This document shows, piece after piece, positions 45,901-58,298 of a DNA stretch of 64,000 nt (position 1 is the stretch's first letter; the number at the start of each line of letters is the position of its first letter). The stretch covers positions 12,032,139-12,096,138 of the forward strand of contig CM063249.1 of NCBI GenBank assembly GCA_032158295.1, read 5' to 3'. Made by a program: the position numbers and the translations under genes. Under the pieces are notes generated by a model that saw nothing but the letters and a program-made list of their open reading frames with translations, did not search any database and was not told the DNA's origin. This DNA comes from Pycnopodia helianthoides (taxonomy: Eukaryota; Echinodermata; Asteroidea; Forcipulatida; Asteriidae).

Positions 45901-48900
45901 ATTCGGTATTTTTTAATCAGAGAGATAGTTGACGACTGTACTTTTTTTTCTTTTTTTCCCAAGTTCTTTATACCTCACATATTTTGTTCATTCTCCTCAA
46001 GGTGAGTTGAAGATGGTTATTCTCGGCATCGGTCAAGAGAGGGATTGGTGTCATCTTCCCGCCTAATCCTTCAGCTAGGTTACACACACTCAGTGGAGTC
46101 TCATTGTCATACAGTAAATTGTACTCGGCGAGTTTTTCTGCTAACTTGGCCTGTAGAACAAGGAGAAAAACTTGAGTGTTTCTGTCACTGAAATTTCTGT
46201 TGCATTTTGTAACTTTGGGAGTGTGGTAGATGAAGGGCAGGATCTCAAATTGAGTGAGTTGACTTTAACCATCCATGTAACTTGCACACAAATAAATTTA
46301 AAAAATACACATTTTATTTGATGTACTTTTAAAGTTGTCTTTTTTACACATGTGTATTTAGAACAAGGTTTGAGTTTAAGAAACAAAAACAAATTATGTT
46401 GAGTTATTTGAAGTATTGGTTATCTATTTTTTGTATTATTATAATGAAGTGAGTTATGAAGTGGAGTAGCAAAGGCTGGGAACCGCTCATTGCAGATCTG
46501 TCGTTTTCCCCTAGGTGTTTTACTGCAAGCTAAACAGACTCTTAATTGCCTTGTAACATCGAGTACACGCTTTGCTTAAAGGCAAGGTATACCTTTGGTT
46601 TTTGGAACCGTTCGATTGTTTCAAGGCTATATAAATGTAGATATATACCATAAAACTAAATTGTGGAAATTTAGTTTCAAAAGGTGGTAGCGTTTTCGAG
46701 ACATCGCCGAAAATCTGGAGCGGTTTTGTCCACGCAGGGAAGAATTAATTCGTAAATGGAGTACACATTTTGCTTAAAGGCAAAGTATACCTTTGGTTTT
46801 TGGAACCGTTCGATTGTTTCAGGCTATATAAATGCAGGTATATACCATAAAACTAAATTGTGGAAATTTAGTTTCAAAAGGTGGTAGCGTTTTCGAGACA
46901 TCGCCGAAAATCTGGAGCGGTTTTGTCCACGCAGGGAAGAATTAATTCGTAAAATGGAGTACACAGCCCGATGAACGTTTCATGCATAAAACGTTAAGAT
47001 TGTAATGTTTTTGAAACCGTTTCTCTTAAACCACATTCCTTAGAAGGGAATCATTTCTGAAATGTTATACTTTATCAACAGTTGCGGTGCTTCTTGCCCG
47101 AGTACACCCTCCCTTTAAGAGCTCAAATGAAAAAAAGGAAAACAGTAGTCCACTGGGCGTCTATCTTAAACATTTGTTGGACGGGACATATTTTCACAAG
47201 GACTGACCTGAATTATATTTTTCTTTTATCTGTTTTTATTATGAATTGACGAACATTTGGAAGGAGATTTCGACTCTATAAAATAGTACAGGAGCTATGA
47301 TCTTGTCTTCCCGGCACCTGGCTATTAACGGGTGCTTTTTGTTATTAGTCAGTAGAAGTTCATTTTACACGTATGGAGAATTATATTAACTCCAAACTGT
47401 TGAACTTGTTTACAGGCCTTGTGCCACATTGCAAATTACTCAGTGGAATCCGGCCAGAAATCAAGAGAGCGTTTCGGAATTGACCCCCTGGATTCCGGTA
47501 TTCTTATCAGATGATGAACATACCATAACATCTGCCTTGGTGAACGAAGTCAATTTGAGTTGGCTGACTGGGCGGAACTTCTCTGCTAGCTGAGCCGAGA
47601 GATCGTTGCTGGCTAGGTAGTTCCTGGCATTCCTGTCGTATCTTGCTTCGTCATACCTGCACCGTCAAAGGAACATTACAGCATTGGTTTTTGCTAACAA
47701 AACAGTTGCTGGCAGTGTAAGCACTTTAGGTAATCCACCATATACTGTACATAAACTGACAAACCTGTAGAAGTTTGAGATCGATCGGCCATCTGGGTCA
47801 CGAGAAAATAGTGAAAACCGATTACACATTTGCATGAAATCATATAGATTCAACAAATGAATAAAACGCTCACTGAGCGATAAACTCCAATCGGAAAATT
47901 AGTTTATTCATTTCTCATCAAATATGGCATTTCAGACAGAAATATTTAAAGAGATGTTTTCTACTATCATCATCATTAGACCGTGTAAGATTTATGTAAA
48001 TCTGTGATCAAAAGTATACTTTACAAGTTTTTTCTTACCAATTCTGTAATGTTCCTTTAACAAAGACAACTTTTCTGTCAAAACTCAAGGAGACAGGACA
48101 TTTTGAGGAATGTATACTCTTGAACCGTTGCTTCTTTGAATGATAACAGTTACAAAATATCAGATGCGAACCTGTCTTGGTCTTCCCCAATGTCTTCCTC
48201 GGCTGTGATTGCCAGGATAGTCGCTACACCTGCATTTTCAAACTTTCTAACGAGTTCCTTTGCTTCGACCTCTCCGTTGCCCGCGATGAAGTGGCCGTAG
48301 AATGTGCACCTTGCAGAGAGCTCGAACAGTCGCCGCCCAAGAACACGCTGTGAAATATGCATGATCTGTTTGGGCCGGCAACAAAAACCAGACTTGGATA
48401 AGCTATACGCGTCCGTAAAACAATCTAGAGTGGCCCGGAGCACCATAGACAAAGCCATGATATGGTTATCAGATGCGGATCCGGGGGAGGGGGCAGGTGG
48501 CAAGTGCCCCCGGGTAAAATTTGATTTTTTTTTTAATATTAAAAAAAAATAACTATCTGCCTGCTTAAAAATTTACCACAAGTGTGTGTGGTGTCTTTTC
48601 CCCCAGCAGCAGGATGGATTTCTTTTTCATCCTATGCCTATCAAATTTGTTTCTTTCTGCCAAAATGAAATTTGTGATTGCTTGTCACTTGTAATTGCTT
48701 GAATGGCACAATAACATAAGCGTTTGAAACCTGACGTGCCAATTTGTCCTGGATAAAATATATTTCATGTCGCCCTGGCATTAAATCAAGTGTAAAGACT
48801 ATACACTAAGCTTGAGCTATATTTTTTGAATGAATAATATGCATGAAACCAGATATTGCAGCGACCTGATCCAAACGCGAGATTTGTGGGATCAAAGTTT

Positions 48901-50224
48901 TCTTTGAGTAAAATTAGAAGATTGGTATGGATCAGAAGTGCTTAAAAAGTGTGTCCATTTCTCGGTTTCAGGCACACAGAGGCTTGATTTTTCACCTTTA
49001 AAATGCCAAAAGCTCAGAGCTTCCGGGGGCTTCCCCACCATCGATGTTACAGAAATTTTTCCAGTAATTTTATATGGATCTGATTCCCTATAAAAGTGTG
49101 TCTATTTTTTCTGTTTTAGGCACATGGAGGTTTGATTTTTCACCCCACAGAACGCCAAAGGCTCAGAGCTTCAGGGGGCTTAGCCCCCTGACCCCTGACC
49201 CCACCGGGGCTTCGCCCCTTGATCCCATTTTGTGTTTACCCTCACATACAAAATCCAGGGCCCAATTTCATAGAGCTGCTTAGGCACAAAAGAAGCTAAG
49301 CACAACAAAAAATATGCTAACCATAATAAGGTTACCGGCCAAAATACAATGTCACATGTACAATCTGTGACTGGTATCCGTGCTTATTTTTGCTTATCAG
49401 AAATATTTCAAGCAATATTTTTTGCTTAAGCAGCTCTATGAAATTGGGCCCTGGTTGCGCCGTTGTGTCCCCCTGTTAAAAAAATCCTGGACCAGCCCTT
49501 GGTTATGATAAATTTAATATGTGTATACATTTTTGTTGCACATTATTACTATTTGTAGTTGAATAAAGAAGTGATCTAAAATCTTAGTACCCTAAAATTG
49601 CAACTGTAAACGAAAACTTCTTTACGAAAGCCAAATGCTTCAGGGCCCCACATCTATTTTTTATAGTCTACTCTATAAATATTTTACTGGTATGCTATTG
49701 TTTGTAGTAGTTTTGCTAATAGTTACTCTAGGTCCATTGAAACTCTATATTCATAGTAGTACCTTTAAACTGTTGTCTACGAATGTACTGTAGCTGCATA
49801 ATTTCAGCACGAATAATCCACGTGAAAGCTCCCTGACGGTCTTATCCCGGAAGGCTCCGGGAGTTGAAAAGTCAAAATGTTGATCGCCAACTTCAGAGTG
49901 TGAACTGCGAAAACTCCCAGGAATTTCCGCTTGAAGGCGGCACTCCGAGGAGGGGATTGCACCGAGGGGAGGTCTCGGCTGCCTCGCCCCCCTCGGCCAA
50001 GAATTCCCGGGGGCGTTCAACGTCTGCCGATCGAACAACAACGGCCCACAGCAGTGAAATCCAGCGGCCAAGAAAATCCCGCCATGGTGCTGGGGAAGCG
50101 TTCGCCGGATCCCGGGTGCAGTTTGAAGTTCAAATGTCAAAATCGTCTGTTTGTTTGAGTGTAAACACTTGGAGGGGAACAGCTTCGAAAAAACGGGCTG
50201 CGATCGCAACATCACGGTGCTCAT
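39913..50224 (-). CDS. PRODH2: PRODH2-like hydroxyproline dehydrogenase, complete, 9 exons
   Basis: Exons in transcript order: 50224-49763, 48347-48172, 47656-47524, 46150-45974, 44529-44384, 42227-42098, 41121-40974, 40521-40434, 40079-39913. About 542 aa once two single-base deficits are allowed for (exon 5 near 44407-44418, exon 8 near 40485-40488). The flavoenzyme oxidises 4-hydroxyproline, or proline, in mitochondria. It has a basic, Ser/Arg-containing N-terminal leader. Conserved blocks: RVLGRRLFE, CTFYGHFIAG, QLKLTSFTKA, ILVDAEKTNINP, WNTYQCYLK, FGAKIVRGAYLEGE, ATHNEESVQ, VIFGQVLGMGDHI, YKSSPYGP and YLARRAQENRS (substrate and FAD-binding). YKS, where PRODH has YKY, plus the overall resemblance (WNTYQ, HNEESV, RRAQENRS) favours PRODH2 over PRODH. 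The donor after exon 5 is GC (AAG|GCAAGT). The start is the Met opening a mitochondrial-type leader; an in-frame Met upstream at 50404 begins an unlikely hydrophobic stretch. Confidence 0.94.
40607..40665 (+). repeat. Dispersed fragment CCCTAGCAGAGTCTTTCTCG
   Basis: The core GACCCTAGCAGAGTCTTTCT, flanked by GACGTTTTCG and GGCTAAATGACAAGACAAC, recurs at 16262-16300, inverted at 22045-22110 and diverged at 43365-43400. It resembles terminal segments of retroelements, but the family is not identified. Confidence 0.55.
41686..41857. mobile_element. Palindromic MITE (ATTTCACCAA...TTGGTGAAAT ends)
   Basis: The left half TTTCACCAAACTCTTCCTAA then AGGATTAATC is the imperfect reverse complement of the right half GGATTAATCCTACGCTTGGT then GAAATTGGC. 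It is an intronic, non-coding element in PRODH2. Confidence 0.75.
43498..43690. repeat. Tandem repeat, 53-bp unit, last full copy eroded
   Basis: Units start at 43498, 43551 and 43604, with a partial unit at 43649. Each begins GTTGGACTACTACCGGAAAT. The first two are identical over the period; the third is 45 nt and differs by losses only. It lies in the PRODH2 intron between exons 5 and 6. Confidence 0.9.
43860..44253 (+). mobile_element. MITE family A, copy 4 (full length)
   Basis: Intact inverted termini, as in the copies at 30598 and 47666. It lies 130 nt from the PRODH2 exon at 44384-44529, on the donor side. Confidence 0.92.
45304..45400. repeat. AT-rich (TTTA)n / (ATTA)n simple repeat
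   Basis: Runs of ATTTATTTATT and AATTAATTAATT in the PRODH2 intron between exons 4 and 5. Confidence 0.85.
46561..46960. repeat. Tandem pair of a ~198-bp dispersed repeat
   Basis: Two nearly identical units start at 46561 and 46759 (GAGTACAC...TTTGCTTAAAGGCAA). Each contains TGGAACCGTTCGATTGTTTC and GCGTTTTCGAGACATCGCCG. A related single copy is at about 62245-62505, and a tail-only relative at about 24690-24850. It lies in a PRODH2 intron. Confidence 0.85.
47666..48060 (+). mobile_element. MITE family A, copy 5, abutting a PRODH2 splice acceptor
   Basis: The element is full length. Its left terminus is only about 9 nt from the exon boundary at 47656, so on the PRODH2 (minus) strand the branch point and pyrimidine region of this intron must lie in the element. 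Confidence 0.9.
48952..49250. repeat. Internally duplicated repeat with GGGGCTT...AAGCCCC motifs
   Basis: Two related blocks, starting near 48952 and 49088, share GTGTGTC(C/T)ATTT, TTTCAGGCACA or TTTAGGCACA, GGTTTGATTTTTCACC and AAGGCTCAGAGCTTC-like segments. The second runs into CAGGGGGCTTAGCCCCCTGA (a palindrome) and CCGGGGCTTCGCCCC. It lies in the PRODH2 first intron. Confidence 0.6.
49258..49452. mobile_element. Palindromic MITE family C, full length
   Basis: The ends GGGCCCAATTTCATAGAGCT and AGCTCTATGAAATTGGGCCC are exact inverted repeats. The interior includes GTACAATCTGTGACTGGTAT. It lies in the PRODH2 first intron. Confidence 0.9.
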
Positions 50225-50265
50225 TTTTGGAGGTCTTCTCCCGAGTGTGGATGTAGAAATAATAT

Positions 50266-50293
50266 GGAGGTAGAATATAAATATTCTACCTCC
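50266..50293. promoter_or_regulatory. 28-nt palindrome just upstream of PRODH2 start
   Basis: The arms GGAGGTAGAATAT and ATATTCTACCTCC flank two bases, 42 nt before the PRODH2 ATG. CATGGAGGTAG(A/G)A also occurs at about 50371, 60992 and, inverted, 55362-55375, so it may be the end of a transposable element rather than an operator. Confidence 0.45.
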
Positions 50294-53200
50294 GGAATAG
50301 TCCGTATTTATAACCAACACACATACGCTTTTATCACAGCATAGAGCATAGTCCATAGAGCAAGGACAACATGGAGGTAGGAATAGATAGAGCAACCGGA
50401 CCATCCATGGAAGTAGACTGCGGTCGTTCTATACCAATAGCATTTAATAATAGCATTATCAGTGCACTGCCCTTCCTTTGTATGTTTACAATATTGAAAT
50501 GCTCTGACGACCCTGAACTGGAAATCACCAAACAGCTGCGCAACTAACTCTTGAACCCTCTCGCACAACGACCGACCGACTCACGCGTAGGTCAGCCCAT
50601 AGAGCAAGGGTCAGCCATGCCCAATACACTCGTCAGTCTGTCGGTAGTCTAGTGTCGCAGTACGTGGACAGTTAGCACAGACAAAGTACATGTACGTATG
50701 TACTGTACATGAGAGTGGAAGCGCTGGCTCGCTCGCTCAAGGCTATGCCTAAGCGTGTACAAAAAGTGTTGGCGCGCCCTCACTTCCGTCTACGCGCCCC
50801 CTATTCGATGATTTCAGAAAATCAAAAATTTAAGTTTAGCGCCCCCTAATGTCCGTCTATAGGTATTATGTCTGTGGTTAATTCACTTTCGTATTTATAC
50901 TTATCTGTGTACAGCACAGAGGAAGAGTCCTATAGAGGGCTAGTTACAAGTCCATAGTATATTACTCCATGGCTAAATACATTTCTTGGTCTCCGTGTTC
51001 GATCATCACGATGTCCCTCTTTTTCACCTCTGTGGGTTTTGCGCTGCGAGATCGATTACCCACGAGAACGAGGTTGCTATACAGCGTATTTTAGTCAATA
51101 ATGTTTTGACCCAGATTATTAACACACATGTTGTTTGTGTGTCACGTTATCGATTAGCCTGGTTTGAGAAAGACAACTCAGACCACTAACTATTATTTTT
51201 TGCATTTATACCATATTGCACGTCCCCCCTACAAATTTCCAGTGCCCCCCAGGCCCCACCCCCGATAGTGCTCACAAAAAAAAAAAAGGGAAAAGGAAAG
51301 TGAAAAAGAGGGACTGTATGTTTGTTTCATCTATTGTAGTGAACGATCGTAATCGCGGTCACAAAATGCCAAGAACATAAGAGGATGGTGGCCCCCTGCG
51401 GCATCCCCTTCCAAAAGAAAAGCATGATCCACCACTGGCAAACTCATTCCCCTGCCCCCCCCCCCACTTAAGAGCAATGCAACTGTGCCCCCAAGCAATG
51501 CCCCCTGTGGCCCCCCCCCTCCCCACCGAAAAAGTCCTGCTACGCTGCTGTGCAGAGGATAAATAATGTGTAATAAGTTAAAGCACTGTCTGCTGTGCAT
51601 ACCGCCCTCTTTTGCCAAAGTATCGGCCCAACTTGACAGTCTCGCAGTCACTCGGTTAGCCCGAACATCTGACGTCACACTTCGAGGCTCGTGTTTTACG
51701 CCAGAGACCGGCTTTGAGCGTTTGGAGGAATCCTGACAAACGCACCTTTGACCTCGTATCCCATTGCGGTCTTGCAACTAGGGGACCAGTCGGACAGGGG
51801 ACCAGTAGCAGTGACCATCTCTTTGATTAGTAGACCTTTGCCTGTCCTTATCCTTGCGGATAAGGACAGCGGACCAGTTCACTCGGTCAGCCGGTCTCCT
51901 CGTACAAGAGCGAAGATTGCAGTGTTGCCGTTCGTGGCCAACGCCAGTTGCCAGAACCCCCAGTTGCACAATGTGGTTGTGTTAGATGTATGTTGGTCTT
52001 CTGGAACTTTCAGTGCTATAATAGAGGATGCCGATTCGAACTCATGACAAATATTGCACTGATTGCAAAATGCCCACCAACCAGCCAATGCGACCGTGCC
52101 CGAATGAAAACTACTTATCCGTCCGCAACAACCGCACAAATCTTGCGCAAAGTGTCCCCTCCCCGCCACCCGCAAGAGTCTGGTGCGGTTTACTTCGGTA
52201 TTTCATGTTTATGGGAAGTGTCAACGAAAGTGGGTCAGAAACAGACTTCTTTTGATCAGGCGGGTAGTGTTTTATTTTATTTCATAAGTTTACTGAGATG
52301 AGGGTTTGTTTGTTTTACTGGGGGTCTACACCACTGTCTAAAATGGTCTAAAACCACCAAAACTTGCTTAATATCTTTCACTTTATCCAACCCAACAGAT
52401 AAAATTGAAATGTCAGCGATTAAATAACCAACTAACTCAAATTAATAATGTCTCTGGATGTTTGTGGGAATTCTTTCTAGAAAGACCGTTACCGTGCCAC
52501 CCACGGCTTTGGCTAGATCACTATTCAGCAGCTTCGGCCAAAGCCGCAGCCAAAGTTAATGGCGTCTTGATTGTTCCGTACACTTTTGGCCCCAATCATG
52601 ACTTCCGTTCCGATGAGCACACCTTGGGCTACCGTTATCATTTTAAATTTCCACGATGTTACCAATAGAACTATTTGGATTCGAATTACCAAAGTCAGTG
52701 GTTGACTATACATCAAGGAGGAAAACTTTGACTCGGTCGGGTCGCTATCTTGGCGTCTGCGTCACTGCCAGAAACAACCTAGACTTGGTTCCAAGCTGCG
52801 ATCGTATCTACCCGATAGCCGATGGGGCGTTTGATAGCTAATTTGTGTGGGCATTTTGCGTGGCTGATGCAGAGAAATGACCGTGATCTCAGACTTGAAA
52901 TCAAGTCTAGAAACAACCCGAGTGACAATTCCCACAGAAGCCCGCGTTTTTCAACACTACCATTCCCAGTCATACCTTCCATTCGGTGGTGCTACTTAGA
53001 ACCGAAGGGGGATTGAAAAACCGGAAGGAAGACCTGAATTATCGCTTCGAAAATGATTCAAAGGACTTCCATTGTCAAGGGAGTTCATTGTGGATCGTTG
53101 TCCAAAGCGCCGTAAGGACAATGACAACGCAAAGTAACTTAAGATCCCCCTTCCTGTTCAACGGGATTGAGACAAAGTTTTGTTTTCTTGAGAGGGTGTG

Positions 53201-53863
53201 CACAACATTAGCAAGATGGAAAATATAAATAATCACCAGATTTGCACATAACTTACAGTAGGGCCTACAAGGTATAAAGATGGACAATTTCCCTTGAAAT
53301 GTTTTTTCCCGAAATGCTAAAGTTTTAGAGAGATGAGTAAAACGTAATTAGTTTTGATCTCGCGAGTCCAAAACTCGTTGAAAACAGTGACACCATAATT
53401 GTAATGTGATTGTCACTATTTCTCATGACTCCAGTGACCAATGGACCTTTCCCATGATATATGCTAATTATATTCACGCATGCGTCGGACACTTTTGGTT
53501 GGTAAAAACCGTAAAGTTGTGCATTCTAGGCAGACACACAAACTCGTGCGTCGCCACCATCACCCCCATACAAAAAGGCGCGATATTCACTCATTTTGCC
53601 AACCAGTAGGGAGAGTACGCACGCGCGATGTTCAATTTACATACTTCTTGGGAAGGGTCCCACCTTCACATCTCGTGACCTTTATGCACATTTGAGTAGG
53701 GCGCCCACGGCTGTAAGTCAAAAGAATGTTTCTCATTGGCCCATGCTGTGCGCCGCGTATACATTATAGATGTGCGTTTTCTATTTTTGCGTCATCATTT
53801 TACCTCTTAAGATGGAGGCATGATGATAATGTCTTTGATAATTAACAATGTTGTCCGTGTGCT

Positions 53864-54257
53864 TTAAAGGAACATTACAGAATTGGTAAGAAACAAACTT
53901 GTGAAATATACTTTTTGATCACAGATTTACATAAAACTTACACGGTCTAATGATCATGATAGTAGAAAACATCCCTTGAAATATTACTGTCTGAAACGCC
54001 ATATTTGATGAGAAATGAATAAACTAATTTTCCGATTGGAGTTTATCGCTCAGTGAGCGTTTTATTCATTTGTTAAACCTATATGATTTCATGCAAATGT
54101 GTAATCGGTTTTTCACTATTTTCTCGTGACCCAGATGGCCGATCGGTCTCAAACTTCTACAGGTTTGTCAGTTTATGTATATGGTGGATTACATAAAGTG
54201 CTTACACTGCAAGCAACTGTTTTGTTAGCAAAAACCAATTCTGTAATGTTCCTTTAA
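53864..54257 (-). mobile_element. MITE family A, copy 6 (inverted, full length)
   Basis: The interior reads as the reverse complement of the other copies (CGCTCAGTGAGCGTTTTATT). Both termini are intact. It sits directly after a family H element. Confidence 0.92.
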
Positions 54258-57200
54258 GCTAAGTAGGCTTTCTCAGGAAAATGATCCGGAAATGAATTGC
54301 AATGAGGCTTTGTCGGGATGCGTTCCCTAGGTCTATAATAGCAGAAGGATGTACAAACTTGTTCACGAATTTTAGCCGTCAAAAGATTAACAGTCGACAA
54401 AAAAAACCTAATGTTAACCTATACCCACATGATTTCGACACAGGACTGGTGTGAAAAAAAAAGTAAAACAAAAGTTAAGTTTCCAGAAACACGTCAAGGC
54501 AGATATTCGAGGAAACATAAAAATGTCATTAGGCTATGCGTATTTTCCGGATTCTACAAGTTTCCGGTTGGGATAGATAGAGTTGGTTTAAACATTTGTT
54601 GTACCATCACGTAGCCTACGTACTTCTCTACCGAACTTGTGAGTATTTTGTAAACCTTTTGTAAGAATGTGAATTTAGATTGATTTTGTTAATAGTAAGT
54701 TATTTTTATTATTATTATTATTTTAAAATCAACTTCACATTCGTGGTTTAGGTTAAACAAAGATGTACACGTGGCGAAAGCTCCTGAGAGCTATGTCTCT
54801 TGTTTAAAGTCGTTACGTCACACGCTCGCGCATACTGTGAAGCACGTGCACAATTTTCGCTAGTTCCGGCTTGTCTTGCACCTCTACGTCACACCGGGAA
54901 CGCAGTGAGCATTAAAGACAACCCACACAAAACCATGATAATTTCAATTTCAGCCGTTTAATGTTTTTTCATTTGGAATATATACATGATATGTAAAATA
55001 GTAGGGGAGATGGCCTTAGCTTTCGATCCAAACCGGACCTTCGTCAGAGGAGTATGTGTAAATAATTATATTAATCATGACAACACAATGGTGATTTTGC
55101 GTGTATTCTCTCCTTGACTGTATCTTAGATGGAAATGTTTCTTTGGAGGACTGATACTGACATAGAGCCGGGGAATCACTGACAGAACTGTGTGTTTAGA
55201 GAGAGTTTGTGACAACTTACGATTGAAGCCATTTCCGACCCCCCCCCCAAAAAAAAAACCCTCATGTCCGTACACTGAGGGTGCCACGCTTAGACTGCAG
55301 GCCTGGGCGTCGCAAGTGTTTTAATTGACTGTGGTTTTCGGTATCTCCTTCTAATTATAATTCTACCTCCATGGTTGTGCTCCATTTGGACCGAGAATAG
55401 CGTCCAGCAACCACGTCGTGACCAGAGAAAACTTGTCCCTCCACTTGTTGCAAATTCTCTAAATACACAGCTCTGCTCAGTGAGCTTCCCATGTTAATAC
55501 TTACCTAGTACTATTTTGACCTAGTTACAACATAGAGAAAGGACTGGTTACAACATATATATACTTGTCTTTGTACAGAACCATGCCCTTCCTGCATTCA
55601 TGGAGGTCTGGGACTAGTTTAAACACAGTTTTAAAGACAGAACCATGAACCAGTGAATCAACAGACACCTATGGAACCATAGGTGTCTTTTATCTTGATC
55701 CCTAATTGGAGTGCCGGTAGGGCTTTTCCTATTATCCTCACATGGGTTGGTTTCGAAACATGAAACAACAAACAGCATTTAGCATCTTTGCTGGGGTTTT
55801 TTTCTTCTCGTTATTTCCTTTCTTGGAAAAAACGAACTTCGAGCGACTGAGCCACACTCGTCATTCAGACCTTTAACAAATCTGCCGTGGGCCTTTACTT
55901 ATCCGATGCTCTTCATTACTTTGAGTTTGTTCTTGTAAATTAGAAAAGAAAGAAAAAATCGGACGAGAAAAGTCGAGCGAGTCGTTTACTATAAACAAAT
56001 AGAGTAGATTATAGGTACCAGAATGCAGTGACGCCCCTAGCGCGATGACGTCACGTGTGTGGCTAAAATGTGGCCGTAGAATTGGAAAATACTATTTTGC
56101 AGTATTCGATCATAAAGCAAGCTCTGTGACTTATCGAATTGAAAAATTGACATAATCCGCAATTAAACGCATGGTGTATTCTAACCTCCATGGTGTATAG
56201 ATAGTTCCCGGTAGACGCCATCTTTACGGGCAAATTGCATTTTGGCTTGCAGGTGCGTTAAGCGCTCAACCTATTAACGCACCCGCGTTGTTCACTGACC
56301 AATCCTGCAATGAGTTTCGTGAAATGCGCGCGTGTTGCACGCCGTTCTCACACGAAACGCACGACTGTTTGTTCTAAACTGCCCGTAAAGATGGCCGATT
56401 TACGTCATACTGCAACCTATCTATTGTACAAAATGAATCCCGTATCAACATCAGTACGAGAAGTGGTTGATCTGAAAAGAGCCGGTAGCTTTTTCCTTGA
56501 CGTTTCGCCTAGTGGGCTTCAGCCGTCGTCATGATGATAGGTCTTTGTTTTAATAATTGTAAGATGAAGAGAAAAATACTCTTAAGAAGCAGTGCTCTTT
56601 CCCTTCCAAGTGTTCGTAATCCAGTCCTTTGACCCTCTCGGTTCACGTGAATCTACACAGAGAGAGGGGGAGAGAGAGAAAACAAACACACCACACCAAG
56701 CCGCCAAATCTCGTAATTCGGTTCCCGAGGCACGGGTTGGCAATAATTGGGCCGCCTTATGTCTCATATTTTCATAGGACTTAACGAAATCACGGTATGC
56801 AAACCTTGCAGTGTGTTTACAGATCTCTCGCGGCATGCACCTGTATAGCTGCGTATTGTACTGTTTGAATGATCGTGCTGGTAAATCCCTTCAAAGGGAC
56901 GGAAGGTTATCTCCGTGAGCCAAAGAGTCTCTAAAATAAGGAAAACAAAAATGTGATAAGCATTTTTTAGCCCGGAGTTTAAACAATCGGGAGGTCAAAC
57001 TTGTGGGTTTGTAAGTCAAAGTGCAATGAAAGAGCCGTAATAATGTAGTTCAAGTCAATTATCACAAAACGGAAGTATGGATTGATCACTTTTTGTTTGA
57101 AGTTGCAAGGCCCGGTTGTCGACAAGAGAATGACTGATTGGATCTTTTTCTCTGAACAATTTTTGACAGATGCGGCTGTTTCAAAACAAAAAATACACAC

Positions 57201-57441
57201 GAACCTTTGCATAATGCCACGGAGGACAATGCACAACATACTTGGAAAAAGGCAATTTGTATACATGACTGGTGGACGTGAGATATAATGTTGGAATCCC
57301 GAGAACAACTCATTTTTTATTTTGTAGTTGACTATAATTTAGTCATTGGCGAATTGTTTTGCAGTACCTTAAATGAATGATTAGGCCTACTTAAACTATT
57401 TCTGTGACGTCACTCTATTGTTCAAAGTGTAGATTATTTTT

Positions 57442-57526
57442 ACGAATCTACACTTAACTGTAGATTCGTTACGAATCTACACTTAAGTGTAGATTCGTAA
57501 CGAATCTACAGTTGAGTGGATTCGTT
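57442..57526. repeat. Three tandem palindromes of ~28-30 nt
   Basis: The unit is ACGAATCTACA(C/G)TTAA... GTAGATTCGT. The central one (57470-57499) is a perfect 30-nt palindrome and its neighbours are imperfect. No gene is adjacent. Confidence 0.85.
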
Positions 57527-58282
57527 ACAAACTAAAGTGAAATGTTCGACGGGAAAATTACTGTCTTTCCAAATTGAAAGGATAACATGATGTGCACCAA
57601 ACACAGCTTTTAATGTACTTTACCATAGAAACTGTAACACATGCAGGAATCTAATAAACAACTCATCACACGTACATAATCTGTAAAAGGTTTTTTTTTT
57701 TAAACAAGCTAATCACTCAATTAACAACATGATCGAAGAATCAAGCATGGAGGAAAGGTTCAAAGTTACTTTGGAATGTTAACATTGACAGTAATGTGAA
57801 CTGCACGGCTGTCTGTCGATGAAGATGCTCCCGAATAGAGACAGTACTTGGATGTGGGGCAGAGTCAGGAAATAGTTTAAGTCAGAGAATAGACTCTAAA
57901 GTATAGATTCGTGAACACAATGTACACTTTATCGTCCATTCTCCTTAACATACCTTTCTCGGATCTACAAGAAATAGCTTTTTAAAATGATCAATCTAAA
58001 CTTTCGGGTCGAATCGGCTATTAAGAAGGACCTAGCATCTTTAACACTTAGAAGGCCAAATAAATTAGCTAGTCCTTAAGTACATAGATACAACCATCAT
58101 CAATCATGATTAGTGTGTCAATCAAAATGGGATGAGGAAGTACCGTGCAGTTAATGAGTTGAAAATTGAGAGTCGGCGGACCATTGGCATCTGAAACCTT
58201 GAAAATTTGAAAACTGTGCTTGGTGTGAATGCAGTCTAGTGAAGTTTGTGGAGACACCATTAATCTCTCTGTGGGTTCTGAT

Positions 58283-58298
58283 GGTTCTGAAAAGAACC
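58283..58298 (-). other. Histone 3' stem-loop-like hairpin (GGTTCT/AGAACC)
   Basis: The minus strand reads GGTTCTTTTCAGAACC followed by ATCAGA. The stem is perfect, with the same paired change from the GGCTCT type as at 9409-9424. It belongs to the repeat also seen at 9240-9440. Confidence 0.6.

Noticed and set aside
49864..50256. 130-codon plus-strand frame opposite PRODH2 exon 1
   Set aside because: It is antisense to a recognised coding exon; composition and motifs support only the minus strand.
51331..51777. 148-codon minus-strand frame
   Set aside because: It crosses C-rich low-complexity sequence, has no recognisable motif and no splicing context.
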